33,842 nt of DNA from Treponema sp. (GCA_024680155.1 JAILCM010000267.1:1-33842); one strand, 5' to 3'; counted from the first letter of the stretch, positions 22,461 through 31,685 are shown. Numbers and translations are program-made. Notes: generated by a model from the letters alone, not told the origin.

Positions 22461-24759
22461 TTCACGAAATGAAAATTGTTCTCCAAAAGCGGGCAGCACT
22501 TTTTTCCGGCTCCTAAAATATCGCCTTATTTTTTGTTTCAAAAATCCGATTTTTTATATCAGTGCATTGATTTTTTCGCTTTTTACGACGCTCAATTTTT
22601 TTGTACGGCAGAATTTTTTTACAAACGGAAACACAAATCTTCTGCTTTATTTTTCTGCAGTTCCGTACATCAGTATTATTGTTCTTCCGTTTTTGTGTTA
22701 TAAAAAATCTTTTTCCGCATACGATAATTTTATTCCGGTAAAATATATTACAAAACTTTCTGCCGATTTTCTGTGTAATTTCATTCAATTTTCGGTGATG
22801 GTTCTGCTTCTTGTACCGGCAATCCTTCTTGTAAATTTGTTCGGCTCTCTTGATTATGGCCAGATTTTTACAAGTATTTTCTGTCTTTTGTGTTATGGGG
22901 CAGCCCTAATTTGTGTTTGCATTTTTATTCAGGAATTGTTTGACTCTTCAATTACGGCTTTTGTGATTTCGGCACTCATTCTTGCTTTGTTTAACAGCAG
23001 TCATCTTTTTGCAGTTTACGCAAATCTTCCGCATTTTCTTTCTGATTTTTTTAAGCAGATAAGTTTTGCCTGGCATTTTGACGCAGCAGGAAAAGGAATT
23101 CTTGATTCGCGAGATTTAGTTTTTTTTGCCGTGATTTCTTTGTTTTGTGTTTTTGCGGCTGATTTTGTTCATTCATCCAAAAAGGGACGTGCATTCACCA
23201 AAAAAACACTCGTTCAGATTTTGCCGGTTCTTTTTATTGCAGTTTTTTCTTTATTAAATTCCACAAGATATTTTTTCCGTCTGGATTTTTCGCAAAATAA
23301 AGTTTATTCAATTTCAAAATATTCAAAGGAACTTCTTAAAAAAGTTGATGAGCCCGTAAAAATTACTTATTACCGTTCATCTTCTCTTGCAAAATATTAT
23401 CCTCAAATCCGCGATATTTCTGACTTTTTGAATTCGTACGCGGCTACAAACAAAAATATTTCTTTTTTAATAAAAGATCCTGATAAATCAGAACAGACTT
23501 CCCAATTGTTAAAAAATTATGGAATTGCAAGCCAGCAGTTGATGACAGCAAAAAATAATTCAAAAGAATATTTAACGGTTTATTCTGCAATTGTTATTGA
23601 ATACAACGGAAATGCAGAAATTATTCCATTTTTAATGTCCGCCGATACTCTTGAATACGATTTGGATGGCCGTTTAAAACATATTGTAAGTGGAATCAAC
23701 CGAATTGTAAATATTTTTATTGGCAATGGAATGAGCCTACAAAATGATTACAGCTATATAACTCCGTGGATGAATTCGCAGGGCTTTATTTGTAATTTGC
23801 TTGCGGATGTTTCTGAGCTTGAAACTTGTAACGGTCCGCTTTTAGTAATTGGTGATAGTGAACTTTTGCTGGAAGATGCCGCTGCAATTGAACGATATGT
23901 TTTGGAAGAAAAGGGCGGCGTATTTTTTGCAGTTAGTCCGTTCAGCGTTAGTCTTGAAGATTGGTCGATTACCCGGAATAAGAATACTAATATAGTAGAG
24001 ATTCTAGAAAATTGGGGCGTTATTTTTGAAGATAAAGTTGCCGCCGATATTTCGTGTTCGCATATTTCTATGTATGCCGAGCAGGAAGATGTGAATCCGT
24101 TTATTCAGCAGAACCCGACTGTGGAAGAATTAAATTATCCTTTGTGGATTCATCTTTTGGCGCAGGATAACGTAAAAAATGGAATGACTCTTTTCTGGCC
24201 GGTTCCGTTGATTTTGGATGCAAATGCAAAAGCGTATGCGGTAACAAGTCCTTCAAGCTGGTACTACGAAGCAGGGCGTGGAACAGATACAGGAATTGTA
24301 ACAAACCCGTTTATTTTACGCGATAATCTTAAGGAAAATTTTGCAGCCGGGATTGAATTTGAGCGTGGAACACAAATTGTAGCAGCAAGGATTACAGGTG
24401 CTTTGGACGGACTTTTTAATGCGCAAAGTTGCAGTTCAAGCGATATTATTGTAGTTTCTGATCCGCTCTTTTTAAATTCACTGATGATTGGTTATAACAA
24501 TTCTGATGATTACGGTGATTACAGAAATTTCGATTTTCTTTCAAATGTGCTTTTGCGTTTGAATGGTGAAGAAGAATTAGCTGAGCTTCAGAGTAGAATT
24601 TTCCGTGATACAAGTTTATATAAAATTTCCGATGCCGAACAGTTCGCTGTTAGAAAAAATGCCGTTCTGATTATTTTGTGTGGCGTGATTCCTTTAATGA
24701 TTTTTATTTGCTGGATTGTAACTTTTATTTCCAGAAGAAGGCTTTATGAAGCTGAATAG
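22453..24759 (+). CDS. Fused ABC-2 permease and GldG-like auxiliary protein
   Basis: A 768-residue fusion. The first ~270 residues contain six or seven membrane helices of an ABC-2 (GldF-like) permease. A further helix leads into FRLDFSQNKVYSISKYS and a large extracytoplasmic part (about 275-735) with VDEPVKITYY, the hallmark start of GldG/ABC-auxiliary domains. A last membrane helix (about 745-762) ends in a basic tail. In most described systems GldF and GldG are separate. It would assemble with the upstream ATPase and the downstream DUF4340 protein. All three frames overlap by 8 to 14 bases, indicating one translationally coupled operon. The transported substrate is unknown. Confidence 0.88.
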   Translation: MNNSRNENCSPKAGSTFFRLLKYRLIFCFKNPIFYISALIFSLFTTLNFFVRQNFFTNGNTNLLLYFSAVPYISIIVLPFLCYKKSFSAYDNFIPVKYITKLSADFLCNFIQFSVMVLLLVPAILLVNLFGSLDYGQIFTSIFCLLCYGAALICVCIFIQELFDSSITAFVISALILALFNSSHLFAVYANLPHFLSDFFKQISFAWHFDAAGKGILDSRDLVFFAVISLFCVFAADFVHSSKKGRAFTKKTLVQILPVLFIAVFSLLNSTRYFFRLDFSQNKVYSISKYSKELLKKVDEPVKITYYRSSSLAKYYPQIRDISDFLNSYAATNKNISFLIKDPDKSEQTSQLLKNYGIASQQLMTAKNNSKEYLTVYSAIVIEYNGNAEIIPFLMSADTLEYDLDGRLKHIVSGINRIVNIFIGNGMSLQNDYSYITPWMNSQGFICNLLADVSELETCNGPLLVIGDSELLLEDAAAIERYVLEEKGGVFFAVSPFSVSLEDWSITRNKNTNIVEILENWGVIFEDKVAADISCSHISMYAEQEDVNPFIQQNPTVEELNYPLWIHLLAQDNVKNGMTLFWPVPLILDANAKAYAVTSPSSWYYEAGRGTDTGIVTNPFILRDNLKENFAAGIEFERGTQIVAARITGALDGLFNAQSCSSSDIIVVSDPLFLNSLMIGYNNSDDYGDYRNFDFLSNVLLRLNGEEELAELQSRIFRDTSLYKISDAEQFAVRKNAVLIILCGVIPLMIFICWIVTFISRRRLYEAE

Positions 24760-25699
24760 AACTTTGATTTTGTGGGGCGTTGCAGGATTTCTGATTCTTG
24801 CCTATATTTTGTCTTTTGCATTTGTTCAAAAAACTGATAAAAGAAAAAGTTTTAAAACTGCTTACGTTAATGCAAAATATAAAAACGAAATTAATAAATT
24901 CAAACTTACAAAAAATGATGAATCAATATTTCTTACAAAGCAGGACGGAATCTGGTATGTTCAGCAGAATGGCAAGAATGATTTTATTCCGGCTTCACAG
25001 GAACGAGTTCAAAAGTTTATTGCAGAGTTAATAAAAGTTCGTAATATGTATAAAATAACAGACAGTATTCAAGGGCAAAATAGCTATATTTTCACTTTGG
25101 ATGACGCTTTTTGTATAAAATATCAGACATCTTTAGAAAATTTCCCGGAACTTTTGTTTGGAAAAATGGATTTTGCCCAGATTTCGCGATATTTTATGAC
25201 AGGAAAAGCCGCCACTGTATACGAAACTGATACTGCAATTGATGTTTTTTCTTCCGTTTCTGTGCAAAATTGGAGCGAACCATATATTGTTTCAAGATCT
25301 CTGATTGGAAATTTAACTGCAAAAGACGTGCAATCTGTCAGCGTTTCTTATGGCAACCAGAAAAAAACGCATAATTCATCATCCGAAAACTTTTACGACA
25401 TTTGTACTAAATTCCTTGATTTACGACACGGCGGCATTTTTTATGAAGAAAATGCAGAAGGGGCATCCTCAGACGAACTGAATGTTTCATCAAACGCCCA
25501 TTCAACTTCCGACGAGCCGCTTTTTATAAATCTTGAATTCGGCAATAAATCTTCAGCTGAATTTTTAATCGAACAAAAAGGCGAGGGCGTCTACAAAGTT
25601 CATTGTGTTTACAAATTCGACCGAAAAAAATCGCAAATCTCATACAACGTAAAAATCAGTTCGTGGACTTACAACAAAATCAAAGAAATCATGTTGTAA
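24746..25699 (+). CDS. DUF4340-like membrane-anchored protein
   Basis: A 317-residue protein with one N-terminal membrane helix (about residues 7-27) and a large extracytoplasmic part. The pattern of a short strand EINKFKLTKNDESIFLTKQDGIWYV followed by a helix (SQERVQKFIAELIKVR; quoted in part) and repeated beta units is typical of DUF4340, which regularly follows Gld-type ABC permease/auxiliary genes. It overlaps the fusion gene by 14 bases. Around residue 235-255 there is a Ser/Glu/Asp-rich stretch that is probably disordered. The 3' end runs 31 bases into the convergent CPBP gene. Function unknown, likely a periplasmic subunit of the transporter. Confidence 0.82.
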   Translation: MKLNRTLILWGVAGFLILAYILSFAFVQKTDKRKSFKTAYVNAKYKNEINKFKLTKNDESIFLTKQDGIWYVQQNGKNDFIPASQERVQKFIAELIKVRNMYKITDSIQGQNSYIFTLDDAFCIKYQTSLENFPELLFGKMDFAQISRYFMTGKAATVYETDTAIDVFSSVSVQNWSEPYIVSRSLIGNLTAKDVQSVSVSYGNQKKTHNSSSENFYDICTKFLDLRHGGIFYEENAEGASSDELNVSSNAHSTSDEPLFINLEFGNKSSAEFLIEQKGEGVYKVHCVYKFDRKKSQISYNVKISSWTYNKIKEIML

Positions 25700-26361
25700 A
25701 CAAAGTGAGCGGCAAATCCACCCCAAATATTTCCGCTTTTCTTAAAACAAATCCGCAGAATTATATGAGCCAGAAACGCGTTAATCACCGAAAAATAACC
25801 TGAATACAAATGTGCAAATGCAAAAACACAGGCACCGGTAACTTCAATCAAAATATTTAATGTAATTTCCAGCCATTTTTTATGAGGCTTAATTTTTACA
25901 AAACGCAGCAACGCTTCTGGAAAATAAAAACGGTAAATCACTTCTTCGTAAAAAGCTGAATTTGCAAAAAGCAGAACACAAAACAAAATGGAAATAAGAG
26001 AATCGGGTTTTTGAACTGTAAGTACTGAATCAGCCTTAAAAATTAGAGCAAAAAACTTCATCACAAGCGAAACTGAAAAAAGTGTCCCAAAACTAAGCGT
26101 AAAAGGAATCAGAAGAAAAAATAAAAAAAATTGCCCGCGAGAAAAACGGTCATCAAAATCTTTTTTTGGAAGAAGCTTTAAACTCAAAATATATAGAATT
26201 GTTGCAAAAAGTCCATGTCCCAATGCCTGCCATGGAAACGTCCAGTTTGTAAAAGTTTCCTGTTCAATATTTTCAGCCGTTGTAAAAAAAGGTGGTAAAA
26301 TACATCCTAAAAATATTATAGAAAATATCAATATTTCGGGTAATAAAGTATGCTTTTTCAT
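25669..26361 (-). CDS. CPBP-family intramembrane metalloprotease
   Basis: A 230-residue polytopic membrane protein with about six to seven helices. The CPBP (Abi/Rce1-like) motifs are complete: Glu139-Glu140 with Arg144 in FYEEVIYRF, His184 in FAFAHLYSG, and His219 with Asn223 in AAHFVYN. These form the glutamate/histidine active site of Rce1-type proteases inside the membrane. In bacteria such proteins have been linked to peptide maturation, bacteriocin self-immunity and envelope regulation; the target here is not apparent. It is a single minus-strand gene, convergent and overlapping with the DUF4340 gene and divergent from the PilZ gene across only 42 bases. No ribosome binding site is seen before the ATG. 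Confidence 0.9.
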   Translation of the reverse strand: MKKHTLLPEILIFSIIFLGCILPPFFTTAENIEQETFTNWTFPWQALGHGLFATILYILSLKLLPKKDFDDRFSRGQFFLFFLLIPFTLSFGTLFSVSLVMKFFALIFKADSVLTVQKPDSLISILFCVLLFANSAFYEEVIYRFYFPEALLRFVKIKPHKKWLEITLNILIEVTGACVFAFAHLYSGYFSVINAFLAHIILRICFKKSGNIWGGFAAHFVYNMISLILL

Positions 26362-26403
26362 TTTTTTGTGTTATTATATATTATAGTATAAAAAGAGGGA
26401 TTT
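26362..26403. promoter_or_regulatory. 42-bp divergent A/T-only promoter region
   Basis: This gap must hold the start signals of both the CPBP gene (minus) and the PilZ operon (plus). Minus-strand TATAAT matches occur at 26378-26373 and 26385-26380; plus-strand candidates are TATAGT/TATAAA within 26383-26392. None has a convincing -35, and the elements overlap, so the two promoters probably compete. AGAGGGA (26394-26400) is the plus-strand ribosome binding site. Confidence 0.4.
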
Positions 26404-27654
26404 GTGTATATTCTTGTAGGATGTGTTATTGCCGCAGTAATTATAATTTTGGCCACGCTCATTTATTCTGTTTTTAAAGAACAGATTACATTTTTTATTA
26501 CCGGTCTTGATGCAAAATTTACATTTGGTAATCTTATTTTGTTATGGAGAGTTGCAAAAATCTGTGGGCTTGAAACTCCAACAAATTTATTCTGGTCAAT
26601 GAACGCTCTTACAAGTTGCATGGCTCACATAACTTCTCATGCTGCATCTGAACAAAAAGAAAATGATCCCGAAACTCAAAAACTTATTTCTAAACTTTTT
26701 GATTACCGCACAAAACTTCAAAATGAATCTGATGAAAAAAAAGGACTTGATACAACGCTTAGTCTAGAAAAAGGTCAGAAATTACGAATTATTTTTCCGG
26801 GCAAAGGCGTATTTTATTCAAAAATTATAAATAACGGAAAAGAAATTTATATAAATGTTCCGCGTCAAAAAAATCTTATTACGGTTCCTGCTGAAGAATG
26901 GGATGGAAAAGTTGTAAGTGTTTATTTGTGGCGAAAAGGTGATGCGCGTTATATTTTTGATACTGTTGTAAAAGGTCACGGAATGTTTTTAGGTGAATCT
27001 ACAATCTCTTTAAGACATTCAAATAATTTAATCCGTACTCAAAAACGCAAGGCTGTTCGTGCTAAATGTGATATTAATGCTCAGCTTTATATTATCCGCT
27101 CTAAAGATATTGATTATGCGGTAGAAACAAAAAATGGTTATAAATGTCATATTGAAGATATTTCAGAATCTGGAGCTCTGATTCGTATTGGTGGAAAAGG
27201 CGTGGAAAATATTCAGATAAAACTTCAGTTCCCGATTCAAAATACGCTTGTAATAATGGTTGGTGCTATAAAAACTGTTGAATTCAATCAAACTGAAAAT
27301 CAGTCTCTTTTACATTTTGAATGTGTTCATATTGAGCCGGCAATGAGGAATGCAGTTTTAAGTTACGTTTATAATATGCTTCCAGAAAAAGATAAGGAAA
27401 TTTACGATGCACTTTCGCAAACTGATGATGATGAAAGAGCTGAAGCAGAAGAAAAAACAAAACAAAATGTGACGGAATCTGGTGAAATTTTAAATAATAA
27501 TGATTTAAATGCTGACACACAGAATCAAAATTCTACTGCACAGAATCAGTCTGGACAAAATCAGAATAATACAAATAATCAAACTCAAAATCTAAATATA
27601 GAAAAATCGGACGTTCAAGCAACGGCTCAAGTTTTGGAACCAGCAGCAAATTAA
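26404..27654 (+). CDS. Membrane-anchored PilZ domain protein (c-di-GMP receptor)
   Basis: A 416-residue protein. An N-terminal membrane helix (about 2-22) is followed by a helical stretch, a YcgR-N-like beta domain (about 115-205) and a PilZ domain (about 213-340). The c-di-GMP contacts are intact: Arg215 and Arg219 in QKRKAVR, and Asp252-x-Ser254-x2-Gly257 in EDISESGAL. The protein should therefore bind c-di-GMP at the cytoplasmic face. After about residue 345 comes an acidic segment and then an Asn/Gln-rich tail that looks disordered. The start is GTG at 26404 with AGAGGGA directly upstream. It heads a long plus-strand operon; control of motility or surface behaviour is the usual role of such proteins, here inferred only. 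Confidence 0.88.
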   Translation: MYILVGCVIAAVIIILATLIYSVFKEQITFFITGLDAKFTFGNLILLWRVAKICGLETPTNLFWSMNALTSCMAHITSHAASEQKENDPETQKLISKLFDYRTKLQNESDEKKGLDTTLSLEKGQKLRIIFPGKGVFYSKIINNGKEIYINVPRQKNLITVPAEEWDGKVVSVYLWRKGDARYIFDTVVKGHGMFLGESTISLRHSNNLIRTQKRKAVRAKCDINAQLYIIRSKDIDYAVETKNGYKCHIEDISESGALIRIGGKGVENIQIKLQFPIQNTLVIMVGAIKTVEFNQTENQSLLHFECVHIEPAMRNAVLSYVYNMLPEKDKEIYDALSQTDDDERAEAEEKTKQNVTESGEILNNNDLNADTQNQNSTAQNQSGQNQNNTNNQTQNLNIEKSDVQATAQVLEPAAN

Positions 27655-27669
27655 AAAGGAACTTTGATT

Positions 27670-28848
27670 ATGAAAAATAAAACTGCTTTTTTGTTAGTCG
27701 CAATTTTTTCTTCTGTAATTTGCAATTCATTTGCACAAAGTTATAAAATTCAGTTTATAAAAGGCAATATTCAGGATAAAACGTTAGCTGTAAGAGAGGC
27801 GAGCGGACAAGAATCTGAATGGCTTACTAATGAAGCAATTTCTTTTGTTTTAGAAAATAAATCTCTTTTAGGAGAAGATCGCGAACTTGAAGGTTTGGCT
27901 GTTGCAGCAATTCTTTCTATTCCAAATGATTTTGGCTTTAACAAAGATGATGCAAAAAAAACTGAACTTGTTGATAATCTGATTACACTTTTTAAGCTTT
28001 TTAATACAAGTAATACAGTTCAAATATCGGTTCTTTCAAAATATCTTTCTTTAAGAAATGTTCTTCCACCAGAACCGCTTACAAAAACATTAAACGAATA
28101 TTTGCAAAATAGTGCCGCTTCTACCAAAGACGCTGGAGTTCTAAAATCTGTAATTAATTCTCTTGGTTATGTTGGAAATAATGTTTCTTTTACAATAATT
28201 TATAATCTTTTAAATGATAAACGTTTTACAGTCTTCACTCCAGAACTTGAACAGTCGCTTGTCAATTTGCTTCCTGTTTCTATGAATGAAGCTCTTAGAA
28301 TTATAAAAAGTAAAGATACTTACCAGATGCGCAAACTTTTTGATCTTGTACGAAAAAATAAGAAAATTTCTCAAAATTTTTTAGCTGAGATTGCAGAAAA
28401 TGTACTAAATGAGTCTATATTAATAGTGGGCAATTCTTCTGAAGTAACAGATGCAATGGTTCTGCTCCAGATGGACTCAATTTCTGTTTTAAGTGAAAAC
28501 AAATGGACAAGGAGTTCTGCTGTAGCAGTGGATTTCTTTAGTCTTGCTAAAATTGAATACAATTCGGGCGCTATGTCTGATTCCCAAATGACAAATGTAG
28601 TTAGGGCGCTGGCAAATATTGCTCCGGTTGGTTCTGTTGCACCATTGACTGCCTATTTAGGAGAATTAAATGGCCGGAAACAAAGTGGGAAAAAACTTTC
28701 TGAAGATCTTGTTCTGGCTGTAATTAAAACTTTGGGCGCAATCGGTGATAAGTCTGCTTTTGACACTTTGCTTACTGTAACCTATTTGGATTATCAGGAA
28801 GAAGTCTTGTCGGCTGCACGAGATGCGCTGGCAGGATTGAGATGGTAA
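27670..28848 (+). CDS. Exported HEAT-repeat-like protein
   Basis: A 392-residue protein with a clear signal peptide (Lys-rich start, hydrophobic core, cleavage after about NSFAQ at residue 23). The rest is helical, with repeated units of about 35-40 residues containing patterns such as VLKSVINSLGYVGN, VVRALANIAPVGS and VIKTLGAIGDKS that resemble HEAT repeats. Such solenoids serve as protein-binding scaffolds. The ATG at 27670 is chosen because AAAAGGA is 9 bases away; TTG 27664 is too close. It lies between the PilZ and ComEC-type genes and overlaps the latter by 7 bases. Partner unknown. Confidence 0.8.
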   Translation: MKNKTAFLLVAIFSSVICNSFAQSYKIQFIKGNIQDKTLAVREASGQESEWLTNEAISFVLENKSLLGEDRELEGLAVAAILSIPNDFGFNKDDAKKTELVDNLITLFKLFNTSNTVQISVLSKYLSLRNVLPPEPLTKTLNEYLQNSAASTKDAGVLKSVINSLGYVGNNVSFTIIYNLLNDKRFTVFTPELEQSLVNLLPVSMNEALRIIKSKDTYQMRKLFDLVRKNKKISQNFLAEIAENVLNESILIVGNSSEVTDAMVLLQMDSISVLSENKWTRSSAVAVDFFSLAKIEYNSGAMSDSQMTNVVRALANIAPVGSVAPLTAYLGELNGRKQSGKKLSEDLVLAVIKTLGAIGDKSAFDTLLTVTYLDYQEEVLSAARDALAGLRW

Positions 28849-30098
28849 GCGAATTTACTCGAAAACCTTTTGTAATTGCGGCTTTTATTTGTGCAGTTCT
28901 GTTTTATTGTGGAATGGTCAAAATTCCGCAAAGATTTCCTTTTATAACTTTGTTTGATAATAAAGATATAACGGAACTTTGTGGTGTTATTGAATCTTCA
29001 CCGGTAAAGACGAGTTCTGGAATGTATTACTACGCTAAAACAAGAGCAAAAAATGTTTTTACACAAAATGGAAGTCACGCTGTTGCAACTGGAACATTAA
29101 CAGTAATGATTCCTTCATCAATGGTTGAAGTTTTTTTTCCTGGAAAGTTATATTCGACGGGTAGTGCGAAAGGTGCATTTTTGTATGAACAAGGGTGTAA
29201 TTTTTGTTTTAATGGATATTTTTCTGGGGAAAGCTTTATTGTAAAATCCTGCAGGTATAGTAACTGGCAAAAAAATCTGCCTGGAAATTTGTGGTATATT
29301 CGCGCTTTGTGCAGGCTGCATCTAAAACGATTGCTTTATTTATGGAAAGATGCGGGAGGTCTTTTACTTGCCTTGCTTTGCGGAGCGCGCGAATACACTG
29401 ATTCTTCAACAGCAGAAGCGTTTAAAAATGCCGGACTTTCGCATATTTTAGCATTATCGGGAATGCATCTGTCTTTATTCTCTGGAATTGCCCTTTTTGT
29501 TGGAAATAAAATTGGAAATATAAAAATTTCTTTTGTACTTCGCATTGTTTTTATTTTATTATTTGTATGGTTTGCAGGTTTTTCAGCCTCGTTGTGCAGA
29601 GCTTTTATATGCGCTCTTTTACTTTTGCTTTCCAGCGTTTCTGGTGTAAAACGCCCAGATATGCTTGTAATTTTGTGTGTTTCATTTTTGCTTCAGTCAG
29701 TTTTGTTCCCCGGTGACATAAAAAATGCAGGCTTTATTCTATCTTATGCGGCACTTGGCGGTATTCTTGTAACACAACGAGTTTTTAGCAAAATCTATCT
29801 TCGGTTCTGTCCGCCCGTACTTTCAAATTCAATTGCTTCATCCACTGGGGCCCAACTTTTTACGGCACCAGTCTCTCTCGCAATGTTCGGTTCGTGCAAT
29901 CCGTTTGGAATTATTGCTTCTGTATTTTTGTCGCCACTTGTAACAATTTTTATTTATGCCGGGCTTGCCCTTATAATTCTTAGTTTGATTTTTCCACCAT
30001 TAGCAAAGACTAGTGGAATTTTTATGAATATTTTGTATACTATTATAAGATTCTTGGTGCTTTTGTTTGCTAAAGTGCCTTCTATAAAAATAAATTAA
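28842..30098 (+). CDS. ComEC/Rec2-type DNA-uptake channel protein, short form
   Basis: A 418-residue membrane protein. The N-terminal part has a membrane helix and a small beta domain (about 40-145, DUF4131-like OB fold) with several Cys. The competence domain follows, with ALLCGAREY, FKNAGLSHILALSGMHLSL and a run of membrane helices; the LALSGMH motif is diagnostic. Full-length ComEC proteins carry a C-terminal metallo-beta-lactamase-like nuclease domain of some 250 residues, which is absent: the frame ends shortly after the last helix. It might form a channel for single-stranded DNA using a separate nuclease or none. ATG 28842 overlaps the preceding stop, so translation is coupled. Confidence 0.87.
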   Translation: MVSEFTRKPFVIAAFICAVLFYCGMVKIPQRFPFITLFDNKDITELCGVIESSPVKTSSGMYYYAKTRAKNVFTQNGSHAVATGTLTVMIPSSMVEVFFPGKLYSTGSAKGAFLYEQGCNFCFNGYFSGESFIVKSCRYSNWQKNLPGNLWYIRALCRLHLKRLLYLWKDAGGLLLALLCGAREYTDSSTAEAFKNAGLSHILALSGMHLSLFSGIALFVGNKIGNIKISFVLRIVFILLFVWFAGFSASLCRAFICALLLLLSSVSGVKRPDMLVILCVSFLLQSVLFPGDIKNAGFILSYAALGGILVTQRVFSKIYLRFCPPVLSNSIASSTGAQLFTAPVSLAMFGSCNPFGIIASVFLSPLVTIFIYAGLALIILSLIFPPLAKTSGIFMNILYTIIRFLVLLFAKVPSIKIN

Positions 30099-30111
30099 AA
30101 ACAGGAAAAAA

Positions 30112-30978
30112 ATGATAAATCATCCAGATTATAATTCTCCGGCTGAACTTAAGCAGGTTTTGGATATTCACGGATTTTCGATGCAGAAAAAATTCGGGCA
30201 GAATTTTTTAGTAAATGGCGATGCCCGCAAAAAAATTGTAGACGCACTTGATGTAAAAGAAGGCACAACCGTTTGGGAGATTGGTCCTGGACTTGGTGCA
30301 ATGACTAACGAAATTCTTGAGCGCGGTGCAAAACTTACTGCTTTTGAAATTGATAAAGGTTTTATTCAACTGATTACTCAATATTTTGAAAAATATTCTA
30401 AGGATGGAAAATTTGAACTTATTGAAGGTGATGCCCTAAAAAATTGGTACAAAAAGTTTGAATCAGATGGAATTCCTGACCGCTTTTTTGGAAATCTTCC
30501 ATATAATATTGCTGCTACAATTATTGCAGATACAATTGAACAGAATGTGCGTTTTGAGCGTTGTGTTTTTACCGTTCAAAAGGAAGTTGCATTAAGAATG
30601 TGCGCAAAACCTGGTTCACCAGATTATTCGTCTTTTTCGGTACTTTGTAACTGGGCTTATGATTTAAAACCTTTGATGGATTTAAGTGGTGGAAATTTCT
30701 GGCCAAAACCAAATGTTGATTCACGAGCAATCGTCCTTACAAAAAAAGAAGATTTTCCTTGTTGTAAGAATCCTAAGGCATTTGTAAAACTACAGCGTGG
30801 ATTGTTTAGTTCCCGAAGAAAAACTGTTCGTAATAACCTTACAAATTATTTGAGTAATTCAGAATTGGCGCTTAGTTATCTTGAAAAAGCTGGAATTGAC
30901 CCGATGAAAAGGGCAGAAGTTATTACTTTACCAGAAATGCTCAAATTAAGTGATGTAATCGAAGAGGGCATAAAATGA
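30112..30978 (+). CDS. rsmA: 16S rRNA dimethyladenosine transferase (RsmA/KsgA)
   Basis: A 288-residue SAM-dependent methyltransferase that dimethylates two adjacent adenosines in the 3' hairpin of 16S rRNA during small-subunit maturation. FGQNFL (28-33), SAM motif EIGPGLG (56-62), acidic strand FEIDKG (78-83) and catalytic NLPYNIA (128-134) are all present, as is a C-terminal helical domain with LFSSRRKTVRNNL. Length is normal. AGGAA lies just upstream of the ATG. The stop overlaps the next gene's start (ATGA), coupling it to the YggS-type gene. Confidence 0.97.
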   Translation: MINHPDYNSPAELKQVLDIHGFSMQKKFGQNFLVNGDARKKIVDALDVKEGTTVWEIGPGLGAMTNEILERGAKLTAFEIDKGFIQLITQYFEKYSKDGKFELIEGDALKNWYKKFESDGIPDRFFGNLPYNIAATIIADTIEQNVRFERCVFTVQKEVALRMCAKPGSPDYSSFSVLCNWAYDLKPLMDLSGGNFWPKPNVDSRAIVLTKKEDFPCCKNPKAFVKLQRGLFSSRRKTVRNNLTNYLSNSELALSYLEKAGIDPMKRAEVITLPEMLKLSDVIEEGIK

Positions 30979-31685
30979 GTGTAAAAGAGAATTTGTCGGC
31001 TGTTTTAGAAAAAATTGCTGATGCCGAAGTAAAAGCTGGCCGTACTCAAGAAAGCGTAAAACTTTTGGCAGTAAGCAAATTTCATCCGCAGGAAGCTGTA
31101 AAAGAAGCAATTGCCGCAAATCAGTTTTTGTTTGGTGAAAACCGCGTTCAGGAAGCAATGGAAAAATTTCCGTCAATTTTGGAAGAAAATCCAAGTGTAA
31201 AGCTTCATCTTATAGGGCAGTTACAATCAAACAAAGTAAAAAATGCGGTAAAAATTGCAGATTGCATTCAATCGGTAGACAGAATTGATTTGCTAAAAGA
31301 AATTGAAAAGCAGTGTTCAAAAATTGAAAAGAAAATAAAAGTTTTGTTTGAATTTCATACCGGCGAAGAATCAAAATCTGGATTTGCAAGCAGGGAAGAA
31401 TTGTGTAAAGCGCTGGATTTTTGTGCAGAAGGAAAAGCTCCTCACATAATTCCGGCTGGTTTTATGACAATGGCACCTTTTACCGAAGACCAAAGTGCAA
31501 TCCACAAATCATTTTCAACGCTTTATAATCTTGCAGAAAAACTTAAAAACGAATATAAAAATTTTGACCTTACAGAACTTTCTATGGGAATGTCGGGCGA
31601 TTTTGAAGCGGCAATTGCAGAAGGTTCAACAATGGTAAGAATTGGAACGGCAATTTTTGGCGAGAGGGATTATACGAATAAATGA
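30975..31685 (+). CDS. YggS-family PLP homeostasis protein
   Basis: A 236-residue protein of the pyridoxal-phosphate-binding YggS/PROSC family, a TIM-barrel fold that holds PLP on a lysine but has no known catalytic reaction and helps keep free PLP in balance. The PLP lysine is Lys35 in LLAVSKFHP; FGENRVQEA, HLIGQLQSNK and the phosphate-binding SMGMSGDFEAAI motif are conserved. Full length. It overlaps rsmA and the next gene by four bases each (ATGA in both cases), so translation is coupled through three genes. Confidence 0.95.
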   Translation: MSVKENLSAVLEKIADAEVKAGRTQESVKLLAVSKFHPQEAVKEAIAANQFLFGENRVQEAMEKFPSILEENPSVKLHLIGQLQSNKVKNAVKIADCIQSVDRIDLLKEIEKQCSKIEKKIKVLFEFHTGEESKSGFASREELCKALDFCAEGKAPHIIPAGFMTMAPFTEDQSAIHKSFSTLYNLAEKLKNEYKNFDLTELSMGMSGDFEAAIAEGSTMVRIGTAIFGERDYTNK

